From: Heterotrichella gracilis
Taxonomy: Eukaryota; Sar; Xanthophyceae; Tribonematales; Xanthonemataceae
NCBI GenBank assembly: GCA_032358255.1
Contig: JAULBX010029124.1
Coordinates: 1-23,732, forward strand
DNA: 23,732 nucleotides
Direction: 5' to 3'
Each line of letters opens with the position of its first letter. The stretch's first letter is position 1. Position numbers and translations under genes: made by a program. The notes under the pieces were generated by a model, which saw only the letters and a list, made by a program, of their open reading frames with translations, was not told the DNA's origin and did no database searches. Below are positions 1-11,340 of this stretch, piece after piece.

Positions 1-2
1 GA

Positions 3-1327
3 GCTGCGTGGCGCCGCATGTGCAAGACTGACTGCTAATCTGGCTATTTTGCTGGAATGCATGTAACTAACTAACTGTAATGCTCATGAGCCTTGCACCC
101 TTTCAATGCCCCTTGTGCGCCGCATCTAGCTCATAAAAAATATGGGCAATATCACGCATGCAACCTCACACACAGGTTTCAAGACATGCGCATGGCTTAC
201 TTGGCTGACTCCGTGGGAAGCATGGACAGCAGGTGATGAAGCAGTTGAAGGTCATCCCTGCCCAGCGGCAGAGCTTGGAAGGCAATCTGCAGCCACATCC
301 AAAAGGTGGGTACATCAGGTATGTTGCCATTGCACAATGTTCAAGCAATACAAAGGCCTCTGTATGGTGCATGTGGGTTCAATCTGTGCATGCAACGTAA
401 CACACATATGCATGCGTCCACAGGATATGCCATGCACTCAGCAAACTGCAAGGTATGTGGGGTTTATAAAAACATGATGCCACCCTGCATGCAGGTTGCC
501 GACAGTCACCGCATCCACACCAGCATTCGGGAGGGGGTAAGCACATACCTGCCCAAGGCGCTTGCAAAGCAAAACAAATGTGTTTGCATCAGGAACCACT
601 GGTAGTTTCTTGTCAGATGTACTTGCGGCCCCAAAAATACGGAGCAGGTCCTGATTACTCATGTTGCCACCCAGCGCATCCTGCATGGTCACACAACAAT
701 TGAGTTAAAAGTTGCCTGAGGCCTGGAGGGCGTATCACCACAACCACTGGAGGATCACCCCCTATTGTGTTGCTCAAATGCGGCATGCCTTATATCCATG
801 AAGTTCCAACATGCATGCCTTATGCCATTGTAAGAACAGGCACTGCCACAATAATGCCCAAACAGCGCAAGATAGTGTACATTCAAACTCATCCAGTACT
901 ATGGGTGGTCACTGACACAGGTAAGCCTGCCTGGCTGCACTCTGGTCCAGCAGCATCAATCACAGCAATGCAGAGGGGACTTATTGCTTTCACCAGGTGA
1001 GCAGCAGGTCTGTGGATGCCCTAAGATGCCCTTTGCAATCAGCTGCGCTTTGACCATGAGGTACGCTGCGCACAGGCACATTGCGCATAATGCATTGCGC
1101 ATTCACTGCAATTTGCGCATAGTTGATGCAGGTCCATGCAACGTTTCAGCCATTGGCAATTTCAGGACAGTGCTGCAACATGGGCAGTGCATGGGCTTCC
1201 AGGCTATGCCAAGCTATGTCACAGTACCATATGCGCCCAGCCTAGCTCAAGGCGCAGGCGTTACCTTTAGATCTTGCTTGTTTATGCCACCCTTGGGTAT
1301 TGCCACCCCAGGTTTCCTTGAAGCCAT
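3..1327 (-). CDS. Unidentified protein, 5' part of a gene (partial or 94 aa)
   Basis: I do not recognise this protein. Three minus-strand exons join in phase 0: 1327-1265, 680-549 and 286-201. The ATG at 1327 follows an in-frame TGA seven codons upstream. Exon 1 gives 21 residues beginning MASRKPGV and ends AAAG|GTAACG. Exon 2 lies between ATGCAG| and GGGCAG|GTATGT and contains DLLRIFG and PDANTFVLLCKRL. Exon 3 follows CTGCAG| and contains a Leu-rich helical stretch, DDLQLLHHLLSMLP. At its end the sequence is either an AA|GTAAGC donor, with a next exon possibly starting near position 3 (CGCAG|CTC), or a readthrough to AAG TAA ending at 197, which would make a 94-residue protein. The Leu-rich helix faintly recalls RhoGAP or helical-repeat proteins, but this is not enough for a call. 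An unseen exon within the 584-bp first intron is possible. Confidence 0.42.
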
Positions 1328-2756
1328 GATGGACAACCAGGTGGACTGTCACCAACTCCAACTGCTATCTTGATAGCCTGGAAAGCCTTTGAAATGACGA
1401 GCTTCAGTTGCTGTCACAAAAGATGAGCAGATGCCAGAGGGGGCCTGCAATCACGCTGGATTGTCTTATGAAAGGGATTTGCCCACTGGGCTCCTCCAAG
1501 TAGTTGTCAACGACGGTCTGTGATAACACTCAACAGCACGAAGCTTTGCCTTCAGTGCCATTGACAAACAAGCAGTGCTACAGTGTGACCCTCAGGGCCA
1601 GGCCACTGTCACAGACTCTGAGGTTGCCAATGGCTGTTTCAGCTTCAAGTTAGAGCTGTTGAACACTCTTGAGTCAGTGAGGTCTGCTGGGTACTTCAAA
1701 AGTCTTACCAAGCGGCTTCCAAAGCAGTGCTGTCCCTACGGCTCGTGAGTCACCAAGACGACTCCAAGTAGTGTGAGACCCACAACACAAGCCGGCTCCC
1801 AGTGGGTGCACTGCGCTTGGCCGAAGGCTTTGAGGCTCAAGTCAGCAGGTCGTGTACAAACCAGCCCAACTGCGACTGCACAAGTGGCAGTTGCATACTC
1901 TGTAGAGGCTCTCAGTCTCGCCCTGTTTTCAGCGCCCATATGCTATCAGACTCTCTCCTCGCTGCAAGCAGACACAACAGCACCCAGACTGGTCCTTACC
2001 CATGTCCTAACTTCAAGCAGGTGGCTTGAAGCCTTGCAAGCCGCTATGCTAGTCTCTAAACGGTTTTCTGCGAGCAGTTACCATTCGAATTTTTCGTGGA
2101 CCGCCCACATTGCATGTCTGACTCAGGCACCCACATCTGGAATTCAAACCCTAGGGTTGTGAGCTGTACATTATATTGTATTCAAACAAGCATGCTTGCT
2201 CCATTTAGTACAACCAACTTTCTGCTGGAAACTGTTCACAGTGACTGCCAGCCTGCAGCACCTCTAATGGGCTATAGCTAGTGCCAGGACCGGGACGGTG
2301 TGGGTTTGTCCTAATGCAGCATGCAACATGGACATCCATTAATGCATCTATTTGCGCTGAGCGTCCACCAACAACTTCAGAGGAACACACCTGGATGCTA
2401 ATCCATACCCCCACAATGTACCAACCATACAGCCGTATACAAATTGTCTGATGATCAATAGACAACTGCATTTCAATGACCATAATGAGTCCATGAATGT
2501 TCTGCTGTCGCCAATTATGCATACAATGACATTGCTACAGTGCATTGCCATAGAAGCCAACGAGTAAAATCCTAAAGTTGCGTTACACAATGCTGGCAAA
2601 CAACAGCAGTGTGGTTGCAAATGCATGTACAATTGTCAATATAACATTAATAACTTGATTGCAGTACAGAAGGGTCAGGAGCTGCCTGCCGTTGGCAGGG
2701 CCTCGACTTCTATGCAATAAGTACATTGATATTGAGTTAGTAAAATAGTACCATCC
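1328..2756. other. Spacer without recognisable gene
   Basis: This stretch should hold the promoter of the left-hand minus-strand gene and sequence beyond the transporter's 3' end. Open frames on both strands are short, lack convincing splice junctions and resemble nothing I know. A second TTACA (minus-strand TGTAA) at 2583-2587 is an alternative poly(A) signal for the transporter. No repeats or RNA genes were seen. Confidence 0.5.
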
Positions 2757-2761
2757 TTACA
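2757..2761 (-). terminator. Candidate poly(A) signal TGTAA of the transporter gene
   Basis: Plus-strand TTACA reads TGTAA on the transcribed strand, about 80 nt after the transporter stop codon. TGTAA is the usual polyadenylation signal in volvocine green algae. The pentamer is short and the implied 3' UTR is brief; the copy at 2583-2587 is an equally possible site. Confidence 0.35.
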
Positions 2762-2838
2762 CGAAAATAATCCCAACCACCAACGGAAAGGGGTCACACA
2801 GCGCTCAGGAGCTACTACAAGGGACTTCCTCTGGGGAC

Positions 2839-5800
2839 TCAATCGTTCCATGAGAACGTGGAGAAGGTGGCGATTGAGCTGTAGAGCCCCCAGCCCAGGC
2901 ATGCGAGTGGCAGCAGCACCTCAAAAATGACCAGCTTCACAGGCCAGCCTGGCGAGGAACGGAAGTCACGGGCCAGCGGCCACGACTTGTGCATGTGGCG
3001 CATGGGAACAACGATGTCTGCCCAGCCTATTGGGATTGGGGGTTCAAACTCGTCCTCGGTGACTTTAGCGCCTGACATTTCTGGGTCTTCAGGAGCTTTG
3101 GAATCCACGCCATGAGAAGAGGCTTCACTCTTGAAGCTGGCATCCCCGGGGCCACTCCACCTCTGGCATTTGGCCCTGCACACCACCCATTCATTGTGTG
3201 TTAACACATCAACCACCCGCATGCAAATGTGCAGACAACTTCAGATACAGAATCATTCAAAATTATTTGCATATGTTAGTGCAATGGGTGCAAGCATGGC
3301 AGAACCATTGGGTACCAATTGCAAGCTGGGCAAGATGCTGTGTGCGCTTGTCGAGCAACGCTTACTTATTGAAGAAGAGGATGAAGTGATTGAACACTGG
3401 GATGAGGTAGGACACCAACATCACGCCTGACGCTCCAGTCAGCGTGATGATCTTGCCGGAATCGTTGGGGATGGCAAGGGCAATGCCCAGCGCAGTTGAG
3501 TATATCAGGGCACTCAGCCCCAGATGCCTCCAGAACCTCTTGGGTCCAGTGCGCGCTCCAGGGATCCAGTTGTCAATGGTGTAGCGAGTGGCATACTCGA
3601 AAGGCGGAATCGCCAACGCCAGGTAGATAACCATGATGATGTTAAGAGCCGCTTGCGCGTTGCCGTTGCTGTACAGGGTGTTTTGAAGGATGTTGTCCTG
3701 GGTATCCAGGCCAAACCATGCTGCTCCAAAAAACCCGATGAGCATATAGGGGATGTTAGCCGACCCTGCATCAGGCACACACCCTTGTCAACAAGAAAGT
3801 GACAGGGGGATTCACCAGGAGTAGGTTCCATACATCACAGTGGTGTTATAAGTAGATCTTCCCTGGATGAAACATCCTCACGCCACCAGGTTTGATCTGC
3901 GGTAGGGTTTAGGGAAATTCCATGAAACCTACCTTGCAAACGGAAGCCTCGTACTGCTTTAATGCAAGTCTTGGCAGTACTGAAAAAAAGCATGGCGCAC
4001 CGACTCATTTCCTTATCGCCATTGGGTGATGCGACCACTGCATGAAAGCAGAATGGCTCAACTTACCAAAAACCACCATCCGCATGCACAGCGAAGTCAG
4101 CTTGACGCCAGCTTTGCCTGGAGGCATCTCTCCCAGCATCGGCATCATAACTGCAGACAGCAAGCATTGTGTCACTGCAGGGTGGCGCGGATGGCATGCA
4201 TGCATGTAGCTAATCGCGCAGCTGTAGTCAATGGCCCACTAGAAAATCAAGTGCAAGCTGGGCACTGTACACATGAAAAGTGTCTGCAACGAAAGCTGTT
4301 GATTCTCTTCCACCCATGCACCACAATATATGAGCCTGTGTGAAATATTTATGTGACAAGAAATGCTGCTCGGTGTTTCATGGGTGTTTCATGATCCACT
4401 TAACTGAAGTGCCATCAGGTACATTTTAATCGCAAAAATAAGTTATTATCACTTATTAAATAAATAAATAGTTTGATAAATAACGACTTGACAGCCAAAT
4501 CTATAATGCACCTGCGATAGCGCCACTTCCAAAGCGAAGTGCAGCATTGCCATGCATAGGAAGTCACACTCAGTGTGCAGCTGTGTGAACACAATGACTT
4601 AAAATGGGGTACTCATGACTTACTGGGCTGGATGTAGTACGCAAACCCGAATGTCGACACAGCAGACGACAGTTCGCTGTTCCATCCACCAACTGGGAAG
4701 GTTTTGTCCTTGAGGGCTGGCAGCCCAGCACTGATTGAACCCACAACCACAGTGATGACCAGCCACATGACCACTGGGAAGCCAAACCAGCCGGCGTACT
4801 CCAACTGCAACACAGCAAGATTGACGCAGTGAGTATAACAAAAATTGTCAATAGGCAAGGTTGCAAACAAGGGCACGGTACATCCCACCCCTGACATTTG
4901 AACAGCAATCCAAAGTCGCATTCAGGTGTCAACCTGTGCAAGCATCATGGGGAGCAGTGTGGGGCTGCACAGTCTTCAGAGAATCTGCTCTCACCGTAGT
5001 CAGCTTGGGCGCAAAAATCCATGGAATTGTAAGGACCAGTGGGACGGTGATCATCAGGAACCGCCCATACTGCCAGAAGCCTGTCGCGCACTCGCCGCCA
5101 GACAGCCAGCACGGGATGCTGCTGTTTGGAATGCTTGTCAGCGCAAACGAGCCGGCCTCTCCCAGCTGGGCCAACGAGCCCAGGATTGTGCCGTACAGGA
5201 GCACGACAATGGATATTTCTGTGAATATCTGCACACAAAAGTGATGGCATGTGAGACGACCCAGGCTGGGCAACAAGCAGCGGCATACAAGTCAATTTAA
5301 TCGGCTAATTGTGTCAAAAGTTTATACCAGATACCACACATACTGCAGCTGTACCTTGTAACCCCATCCCCCAATGCAGTAACCCAGGCTTTCATAGTCC
5401 TTTGCCCCAGTCTTGTAGGTTTGGTGCAGCAGCATGTCACAGGTGTACACGTTGGCGATGGCTGTGATTGCGCAGGTCACAAAGGCAGCCGAAACGCCAG
5501 TCACAGCAAACGCCCAAGGGATGGGCAGGATGGCACTGCAACACACAAACTCTGTTAGCTTGATTCTCAAGTGCATGTGTTATGCTGCATAGTGCAGCAA
5601 CATGCAACAGGGTGTCTCAGCCAAGGTCTTCTGCAGAGATCGCTCAAGGTGGTGCTGACACCAAATCAAGTGCTGTATCCTACAAATTATGCATCAACAA
5701 GTAGTTGCGCCACTTGAGGAGGTTCAAAGTGGCCAGATAAAGGCATGAATATACGCCTACAATGTCCGGGTATGTGGACAACCTGCCAAAGGCAGCAGTG

Positions 5801-6355
5801 CCCAGCAGCCGGTAGGCAAAAGCTTGAGCTTGCGTACCTGCCCATGATGGCCAGCGTCAGCGTAAAACATCCAGTCACCTGCACATGGACATGGGCAGTT
5901 GTTGGCAGGTAGCTACCCCAATAGGGGTGGGGCCTGTGGCCAACAGTGAGGATGTACATGGTTGTTGCCCATACACAGTTGTACACTATATAGCGCTCAA
6001 CGGACTATTGCGCTCAACCGCCTCCAGCCTAGGCCAGCCCTGTCATCGGTGTCAACTGGTTCCACCTCAGCAAGAGCCCAGGCTGGGATTAGGGTTGTGG
6101 GTCATGGGCACATGGTGCAGCAGTCCAACACCACAGGATGGTTCAGACACTCGCTAAAGTACGACTGGGAGGCAACACAGAGCTTGCAGCTGTGCAGCTC
6201 ATAACCCTCAGCGCTGCAGGGCTACGCGACTGGAGTCGAGTCTCTTGACCCACCATAGCCCGCCTGTATGGCCTGTGCTTTAGGAGCTCCCATGTTGATG
6301 CCTCCGCCAAGTGGGCTGGGTGCTCCTCAGCCAGTGCGTCCTCTGCGCCCCCCAT
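2839..6355 (-). CDS. Amino acid transporter, AAAP family (8 exons, 519 aa)
   Basis: Probable membrane permease moving amino acids, likely with protons, across the plasma or an internal membrane. Exons: 6355-6254, 5878-5838, 5535-5355, 5228-4995, 4804-4624, 4150-4067, 3765-3366, 3175-2839; every junction has GT-AG and preserves frame. The ATG at 6355 is preceded two codons upstream by an in-frame TGA. A short hydrophilic N-terminus (about 34 residues) leads into the AAAP first helix, reading LTLAIMGS joined to AILPIPWAF around residues 41-56. The family-like YESLGYCIGGWGYK follows near 95-108. About ten hydrophobic segments follow, including IVVLLYGTILG, the FGFAYYIQP segment, and TLTGASGVMLVSYLIPVFNH near residue 395. 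A hydrophilic loop (about 409-470) precedes one last helix and the C-terminus FSWND. Length suits the family. Substrate cannot be read from sequence. Introns lack the exon-edge copies seen in the other genes. Confidence 0.93.
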
Positions 6356-8035
6356 ATTTCACCTGCAACCAGTGCAAGGGAGGTCAATCGACCATCTAGT
6401 ATTCTAGCTGCGAAGGTCAACCAGTCGGGACAGTCCTGTGCCGGACCACGTGTACCCACGCATGCAGGCATCCAGGTCACTTCCGAAAGCGCTGCTGCTG
6501 GTGCTGCTCCGGCGCCACGAGAAGCGACCGTGGATAGGCACGAAGGGGTAGGTACGCTTCGTAACCCCTCGACACAAAACGGTGCGTCAAACCCGACGGG
6601 GCTTGAAAACCCGGCAAGCCAAAAGATCATGCGATGTCATTGCCGCACACGAAATCAACACGTGCGTGCATCAAACCGCGAAGGTACGTCTAGAGCTGAC
6701 GTATTGACCGGCGACTGAGACTTGCAAGCTGATGCACCAGCAACTACTGTCCAGATGCCCTTCCTCCCTCGCCATTGAGGATGCGAGTGTTTGGACCCAG
6801 TCACAGCTGGAGTAGAGGCAATTACGCTTCCGTACACTCCAGCGTTGATCATGGCTCGCAAAAAGCTACTCAGAGCTTCATGCAACGCAGAATCGCTGGC
6901 AAAGCAGGGTAGAAAAGCTCGGAAGGGATTGTCCAGCGGGGACAAGGCCATGTGGGCGATTGCAAGGCATGTCAACGTGCAGTACAGGCGCGGTTCGTTT
7001 GAGCCTGCACCGAGAACGCTCGATAATCACACGTTTATTGCTTCTCACCGTCAAAGCTGGAGGCTTGCGCAAAGGTTTGCTCCCAAACTCGGTGCCAGCT
7101 TTGCTGACCTTGGGGTGGACACTGTCCAGCACAGGACAGCGGGTATCCGTCCTGCGAGCTGTCTAAACAGGCAATTCAGTTCCGCCTGCAGTTAGTACGA
7201 CCTCCCAACCTGCGTCCTAGGTACTTCAACGCAACTGCAGAAGATGTTTCCTCTTGGTTCCTCGGTGAGAGGCACGAACTTTTACCAAACTCGGGTCGAA
7301 ACCCTAGCCTGGCTAGTCTTTAGTCACTACATCACGAGATACGTGCTGCGATGCGGCGATTTGTCGTATTCTTGGTTTGCCAGGTGGTAAATTTGCAGCC
7401 AGGTGGCGTATCATGTGATACATGTCCCCGGGATAATAAACTCGGGGATGAGCTCCTGCGGAGGTCAAGGACTCCCTTTCCGCACATGCCTTTCCCTCGC
7501 CAAGGTTTCTGCCTAGGCACATAAGGTAGGTTGCCGCTGGGAAACTTGGTGCGCAACTTTCACCACTGCGACCCTGTTTGTTTCAGGTTCTGGCAAGCCC
7601 GGGTGAACAGCCAGTCGAGTCTGCTCAGTAGAGATACCTGATATCAGCACTTGTGTGTGTCACTGCCACAGGCAACGTTGCAAGATGTCTCCAAAGCCGA
7701 AACCAACTTGAAGACCAAGGAGGGAGTGGCAAACGCTTTGAAACACCCAGGTCTGCTTCATTTCAACTTGACTTACCAGGTGAAACCGGTAATGCAAGAG
7801 GATGCATGCATGCACTTGCACACAGTGGCTTATTTCGAGTTGGGCGACCTTATTATACGACCTCTGCTGCTATTTCGCACGATACACAACCCTGCTTTAT
7901 CTTGGACAGTAAGTTTAATTGGAGGTGTGTCGGTGCATGCATGCATATGCCAGTTGGGCGACACTCGACCGGAAGTGACACCAACGCCCTTGCTGTGTTA
8001 CAGGGTTGGAGGGGGGGCGGACCACACACACCGCA
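6356..8035. promoter_or_regulatory. Divergent spacer between transporter and kinase
   Basis: The two genes are transcribed away from each other, so this 1.7 kb should contain both promoters and 5' UTRs. On the minus strand a GGTTGCAG| acceptor-like site lies just before the transporter ATG (near 6362), hinting at a 5' UTR intron. On the plus strand TTGGACA|GTAAGT at 7909 pairs well with TGTTACAG| at 8003, suggesting a 95-bp intron just upstream of the kinase start. Open frames at 6791-7195 (plus) and 6655-6975 (minus) are unrecognised. I could not identify a clear TATA box. Confidence 0.4.
7909..8003 (+). other. Candidate 5' UTR intron of the kinase gene
   Basis: The donor ACA|GTAAGTTT matches consensus and the acceptor TGTGTTACAG| lies 32 nt before the chosen kinase ATG. 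If spliced, the frame stays open into the upstream exon, so an N-terminal extension beginning at an ATG near 7807 is formally possible. Because SnRK2 proteins normally start close to the kinase domain, I treat the upstream exon as 5' UTR. Confidence 0.4.
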
Positions 8036-10392
8036 ATGCCAAACGCACGCCTCAGCGCTCCGTCGTTAGAGGGCAGCAACTACGAGTTCGTACAAGCGTT
8101 GGACTCGGGCACCTTTGGCACCGTGCAGCTCGTCAGGAGCAAAACCAACGGGCAGCTGTACGCGGCGAAGTTCATCTCCAGAGGGAGCCAGGTGACCAAG
8201 TATGTGCTGAGGGAGATTCTGGCTTTGCGGAACCTCTTCCACCCGCATGTGGTGGTGTTCAAAGAGGCCTTCCTCACGGGTAAGGACCAGAAGTTAGGGT
8301 GAAGATTTCACCCTGCTACACTGGCCTGATGCTGTTGTTTCTAAAAATGTTGATTCCGATGAAGCCACGTCCGTGTACTGCATAGCCTGTCTTGGCGCTG
8401 TTGCGTGAGTGTTGAGGCACTGCGACCAGTGCTTGAACCACTCCTTGCACGTGCAGAGCGGCACCTGGGCATAGCCATGGAGTACGCTCCATATGGCAAC
8501 CTGTTTTCCCTGGTTAGGGATAGGGGCGGGCTGGGGGAGGACGAAGCTCGCAGCTACTTCCAGCAGGCAAGTGGTGGACATAGTGCGCTTGCTGTGGAGT
8601 TTCTGCCACGCATGTGTATGACTGGCGCTGGTGAACTCGATAGCCTGAGGGTGGCCACCACCTGGGTAGACTTTGAGTTGGTTTACTGCAAAGTTGCAGC
8701 AAGTTTGTATGTCTGCCGAGGTTTGTATGCGCCGGGGATGAGAGTCAGGGTCCCGGGTTTCAACGGTCTGTTGGCACCCGTTTGGGACAAGTAACAGAGT
8801 AACAAGAGGGGCCAACGTCCGCACCCCCACTTCACGACGCCGTGGCCTAAACCGTGCATGTGGGATACATGCTGGATCCTCAAGGGTTTCACTGAGCGAC
8901 CTGTGTGCTACCCTGCAGCTGGTGCTGGGGCTGGACTACTGCCACATGAAGGGGATCATGAACAGGGACGTCAAGCTCGAGAACCTGTTGATTGGCGAGC
9001 TGGAGGGCCAGAAGGTGCTCAAGATCTGCGATTTTGGGTTTGCAAAGGGAGAGTTTGACTCGGCGCCTGACACCATGGCAGGCACAGAGAGCTACATGGC
9101 GCCAGAGGTGCGCTTCTCACACCTCACCCAACCCTATGCACAGTACTGCTACAAAGGAGAAAGGAGATGCACGATGCACAGTACAGGTGCACCGCTGTAG
9201 GGTCAAGGGGTTAGGGTTGGCCGGCGCATTGACAGCCAGCCAAGGAGACAGAAAGAAGGCTCCCCAGGGAGATATGAGGAAGGCTCCGCACACACGAAAT
9301 TTTCCTTTGCAGATGTACACAGCACACCTGTGACATGGCATAGGAGCATGCTTGGCCTGGGTATGAGTGCTTCGCCAAGCTGCGTAGCTTGCGAACCCAC
9401 CCAATGTATGCACTCGGGCCTGGTTAGGGTCGAAGCTGGTGCGGTACCCAATCTGTAACCTCTGAGCGTGACCCCTGAAGACATGTGCTGTGGTTCCCAG
9501 GTGCTGGTGCATGGTGGGCGTGGCCAGGTGTACGATGGCAAGAAGGCGGACGTGTGGTCATGCGGGGTGGTGCTGTTTGTCATGCTCTTCTCAAGCTACC
9601 CCTTTGAGCGCTCATCGGATGACAAGCTAGACGTCCACAACAAAAGGTGCTGCTTTGGGGTGCCAAGCGCACACTAAGTGCCCCATCCAACGCTGCACGC
9701 TTCTAACGCACAGCGTGCATGTGCATCTCAGTTTGGTAGCAATGTACCCCATTCCTGCTTTGCCCCATCCACAGCAGGAGCATCAACCGCCCTGGCATTG
9801 ACCCCCCTCTGCCAACCCATTCAGGCAGCCACAAAACTCTAAACCCTAAACCCCCCGCCAGCCCACGCAGGCAACCCCTTAACCCTAAGCCCTAACTCCC
9901 CCGCCTGCCCACGCAGGCAAATCCTGTACCAGCGGATATGCGCAGCGGACTTCCGGGTACCTTCCAACGCCAACGTGTCCCCGGACTGCCTCAACATGCT
10001 GAGCAGGGCCATGGAGAAGGACCCCGCCAAGCGCCCATCCACGCAGCAGCTCATGCGGCACCCCTGGTGCGCCAAGGGGCTGGGTGAAGCGGTGTACCAG
10101 TTCAACCAAAGGTGAGGTTGGAAGATGAGGAGTTGAAACTACCCACGCCTGCAATGTTTCGCGCATTATGGGGCTGGGTGCAGCGGTGTAGCAGTTTCAA
10201 CCAGAGTTGAGAATATATTTTAATTCTCACTGTCTTCTTTCCTGTTGCCACAGGCCCGACCTGGTGCCCCCACCCACTGCCCAGACCGAGGAGTCTATCA
10301 AGGCGGTGTGCACAGAGGCCATGAAGGCGCTCCCAGCAAAGAAGTACACACCCTCATCGCTCATGCCGGGCTTTGGCCGGCATGGACCCTAA
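8036..10392 (+). CDS. SnRK2-like serine/threonine protein kinase (6 exons, 340 aa)
   Basis: A cytosolic/nuclear Ser/Thr kinase of the SNF1-related SnRK2 group, which in plants and algae works in osmotic, ABA or nutrient (for example sulfur) stress signalling. Exons: 8036-8279, 8457-8566, 8919-9107, 9501-9646, 9917-10111, 10254-10392; phases agree throughout. Intron 2 has a GC donor. Visible motifs: glycine loop DSGTFGTV (residues 23-30), ATP-binding Lys45 in YAAKFI, alpha-C Glu60, [10 protein letters not shown] hinge, catalytic loop NRDVKLEN (133-140), DFG 156-158, APE 179-181, the SnRK2-typical [19 protein letters not shown], and a C-terminal SnRK2 box [14 protein letters not shown] (305-318). 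The long acidic ABA box of land-plant subclass III is absent. Two canonical residues differ: the first glycine of GxGxxG is Asp23 and the His of HRD is Asn133; catalytic Asp135 remains. Length is normal. The frame is open upstream, so a longer N-terminus cannot be excluded. Confidence 0.94.
8567..8918 (+). other. GC-AG intron (kinase intron 2)
   Basis: The exon ends CAGCAG and the intron begins GCAAGT, the typical strong context of a GC donor; it ends CCCTGCAG. Only this boundary keeps the frame between FQQ and LVLGLDYCH. Using the nearby GT would break the kinase frame. Confidence 0.85.
9852..9920 (+). repeat. Duplicated acceptor edge of kinase exon 5
   Basis: The authentic acceptor CTGCCCACGCAG|GCAAATCC (exon from 9917) has a near-copy 46 bp upstream, CAGCCCACGCAGGCAACCCC at about 9857-9876. 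The two are separated by telomere-like CCCTAA motifs. The upstream copy is a plausible decoy 3' splice site. Confidence 0.7.
10076..10208 (+). repeat. Tandem copy of kinase exon 5 3' edge (about 92-bp period)
   Basis: The exon 5 end, reading GGGGCTGGGTGAAGCGGTGT then ACCAGTTCAACCAAAG|GTGAGG, reappears about 92 bp downstream within intron 5 as GGGGCTGGGTGCAGCGGTGT, then AGCAGTTTCAACCAGAGTTGAG. The copy has a nonsense change (TAG for TAC) and a degraded donor, so it looks non-coding. Confidence 0.8.
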
Positions 10393-11278
10393 ACTCTAAA
10401 CCCTGATCCACGACGCCACCTGGCGGCGAGGGTTCTTACAAGGGTTTGGGGGGCATGGGGTCGCTTGGGCGCTGCAGGGAGCACCAGCTGGGAGGAGGGG
10501 TTATGCTAAGGGTTTACGGGGTTTTTCTTTAGGGTTTAGGGTTTTGTTCAATAGCTGGGGGAGATGAGCAGGCTTGCGGCCAGCGTATGCAGCAGGGGGG
10601 GGTGGAGGGACTGGGTGCTGCACCCAGGATGGCGAGGTATCTGTGGGGTGCAAGCAGGGATCACCCTTGGAACAGGCGGGTGGTGCAAGCATCGGGTTGC
10701 ATTGCTCAACCTTAGTCCACAAGCTGCAATAGCAGTGGCAAGAATGGAGAAGTACGTCATGAGTTGGGCACCACCATTGCTGTGCAAGGCCAATGGCTTG
10801 CAGAGCCTGTGCGCAGCCATGGCATGAACGAACATGCATTTTAACGTGATTTTGAAGCATATGATGAGCTGCTGATGAGCACATCAAGACAAGGCAATTT
10901 CACCAGTACTATTTGGACCCAATGGTTTGGCCCATTGAGATGGAGGTTGCACAAGAAACGCTGAAAGTTGCGCAGGTTTCCAGTTTATTAGTTGCACAGT
11001 AGTGGGTGCTTTTCATTGTTTTTCTTTTCCTGCCAATGGTCTAGGATTATGGATGATACCGCTGGCCGTCCCAGCATTAAAGTTTGAGTAGGCCAGGAGT
11101 TCACAGTATGGGACCGTCTTATAGAATGGTCCGATTTGACATGTGCATGCTTTAAAGCAAATTTGAGTGCATGCGATAAATGACATTAATCCGGAATGGT
11201 GCCTACGCCATTTTTTTCCCACCGTTTACAGGGCCATGGCCTGCCATGAGCATGTACTGGTACATTTGATGCGCAAAT

Positions 11279-11283
11279 TGTAA
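11279..11283 (+). terminator. Candidate poly(A) signal TGTAA of the kinase gene
   Basis: The first TGTAA I find on the plus strand after the kinase stop, implying a 3' UTR near 0.9 kb. Chlorophyte 3' UTRs can be that long, but a pentamer is weak evidence. Confidence 0.25.
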
Positions 11284-11335
11284 CGCATACAGCAGCTTTC
11301 AAGTTGGCACAATGTGATGTCAGACCGGTCAGATC

Positions 11336-11340
11336 TTACA
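11336..11340 (-). terminator. Candidate poly(A) signal TGTAA of the TMEM120 gene
   Basis: Plus-strand TTACA (minus TGTAA) is the first such pentamer I find past the TMEM120 stop, about 0.8 kb downstream. It would make the TMEM120 and kinase 3' ends overlap. Confidence 0.25.

Noticed and set aside
767..1014. Plus-strand frame with donor-like sites ACACAG|GTAAGC (about 919) and CACCAG|GTGAGC (about 997)
   Set aside because: No recognisable protein or consistent acceptor partners; it lies within the first intron of the minus-strand model.
6791..7195. Plus-strand 134-codon open frame in the divergent spacer
   Set aside because: No family resemblance and no supporting splice sites; might be a transposon relic but no terminal repeats or transposase motifs were seen.
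7425..7448. Small inverted repeat TCCCCG/CGGGGA around an A/T-rich loop
   Set aside because: A six-base stem is expected by chance at this scale and has no supporting context.
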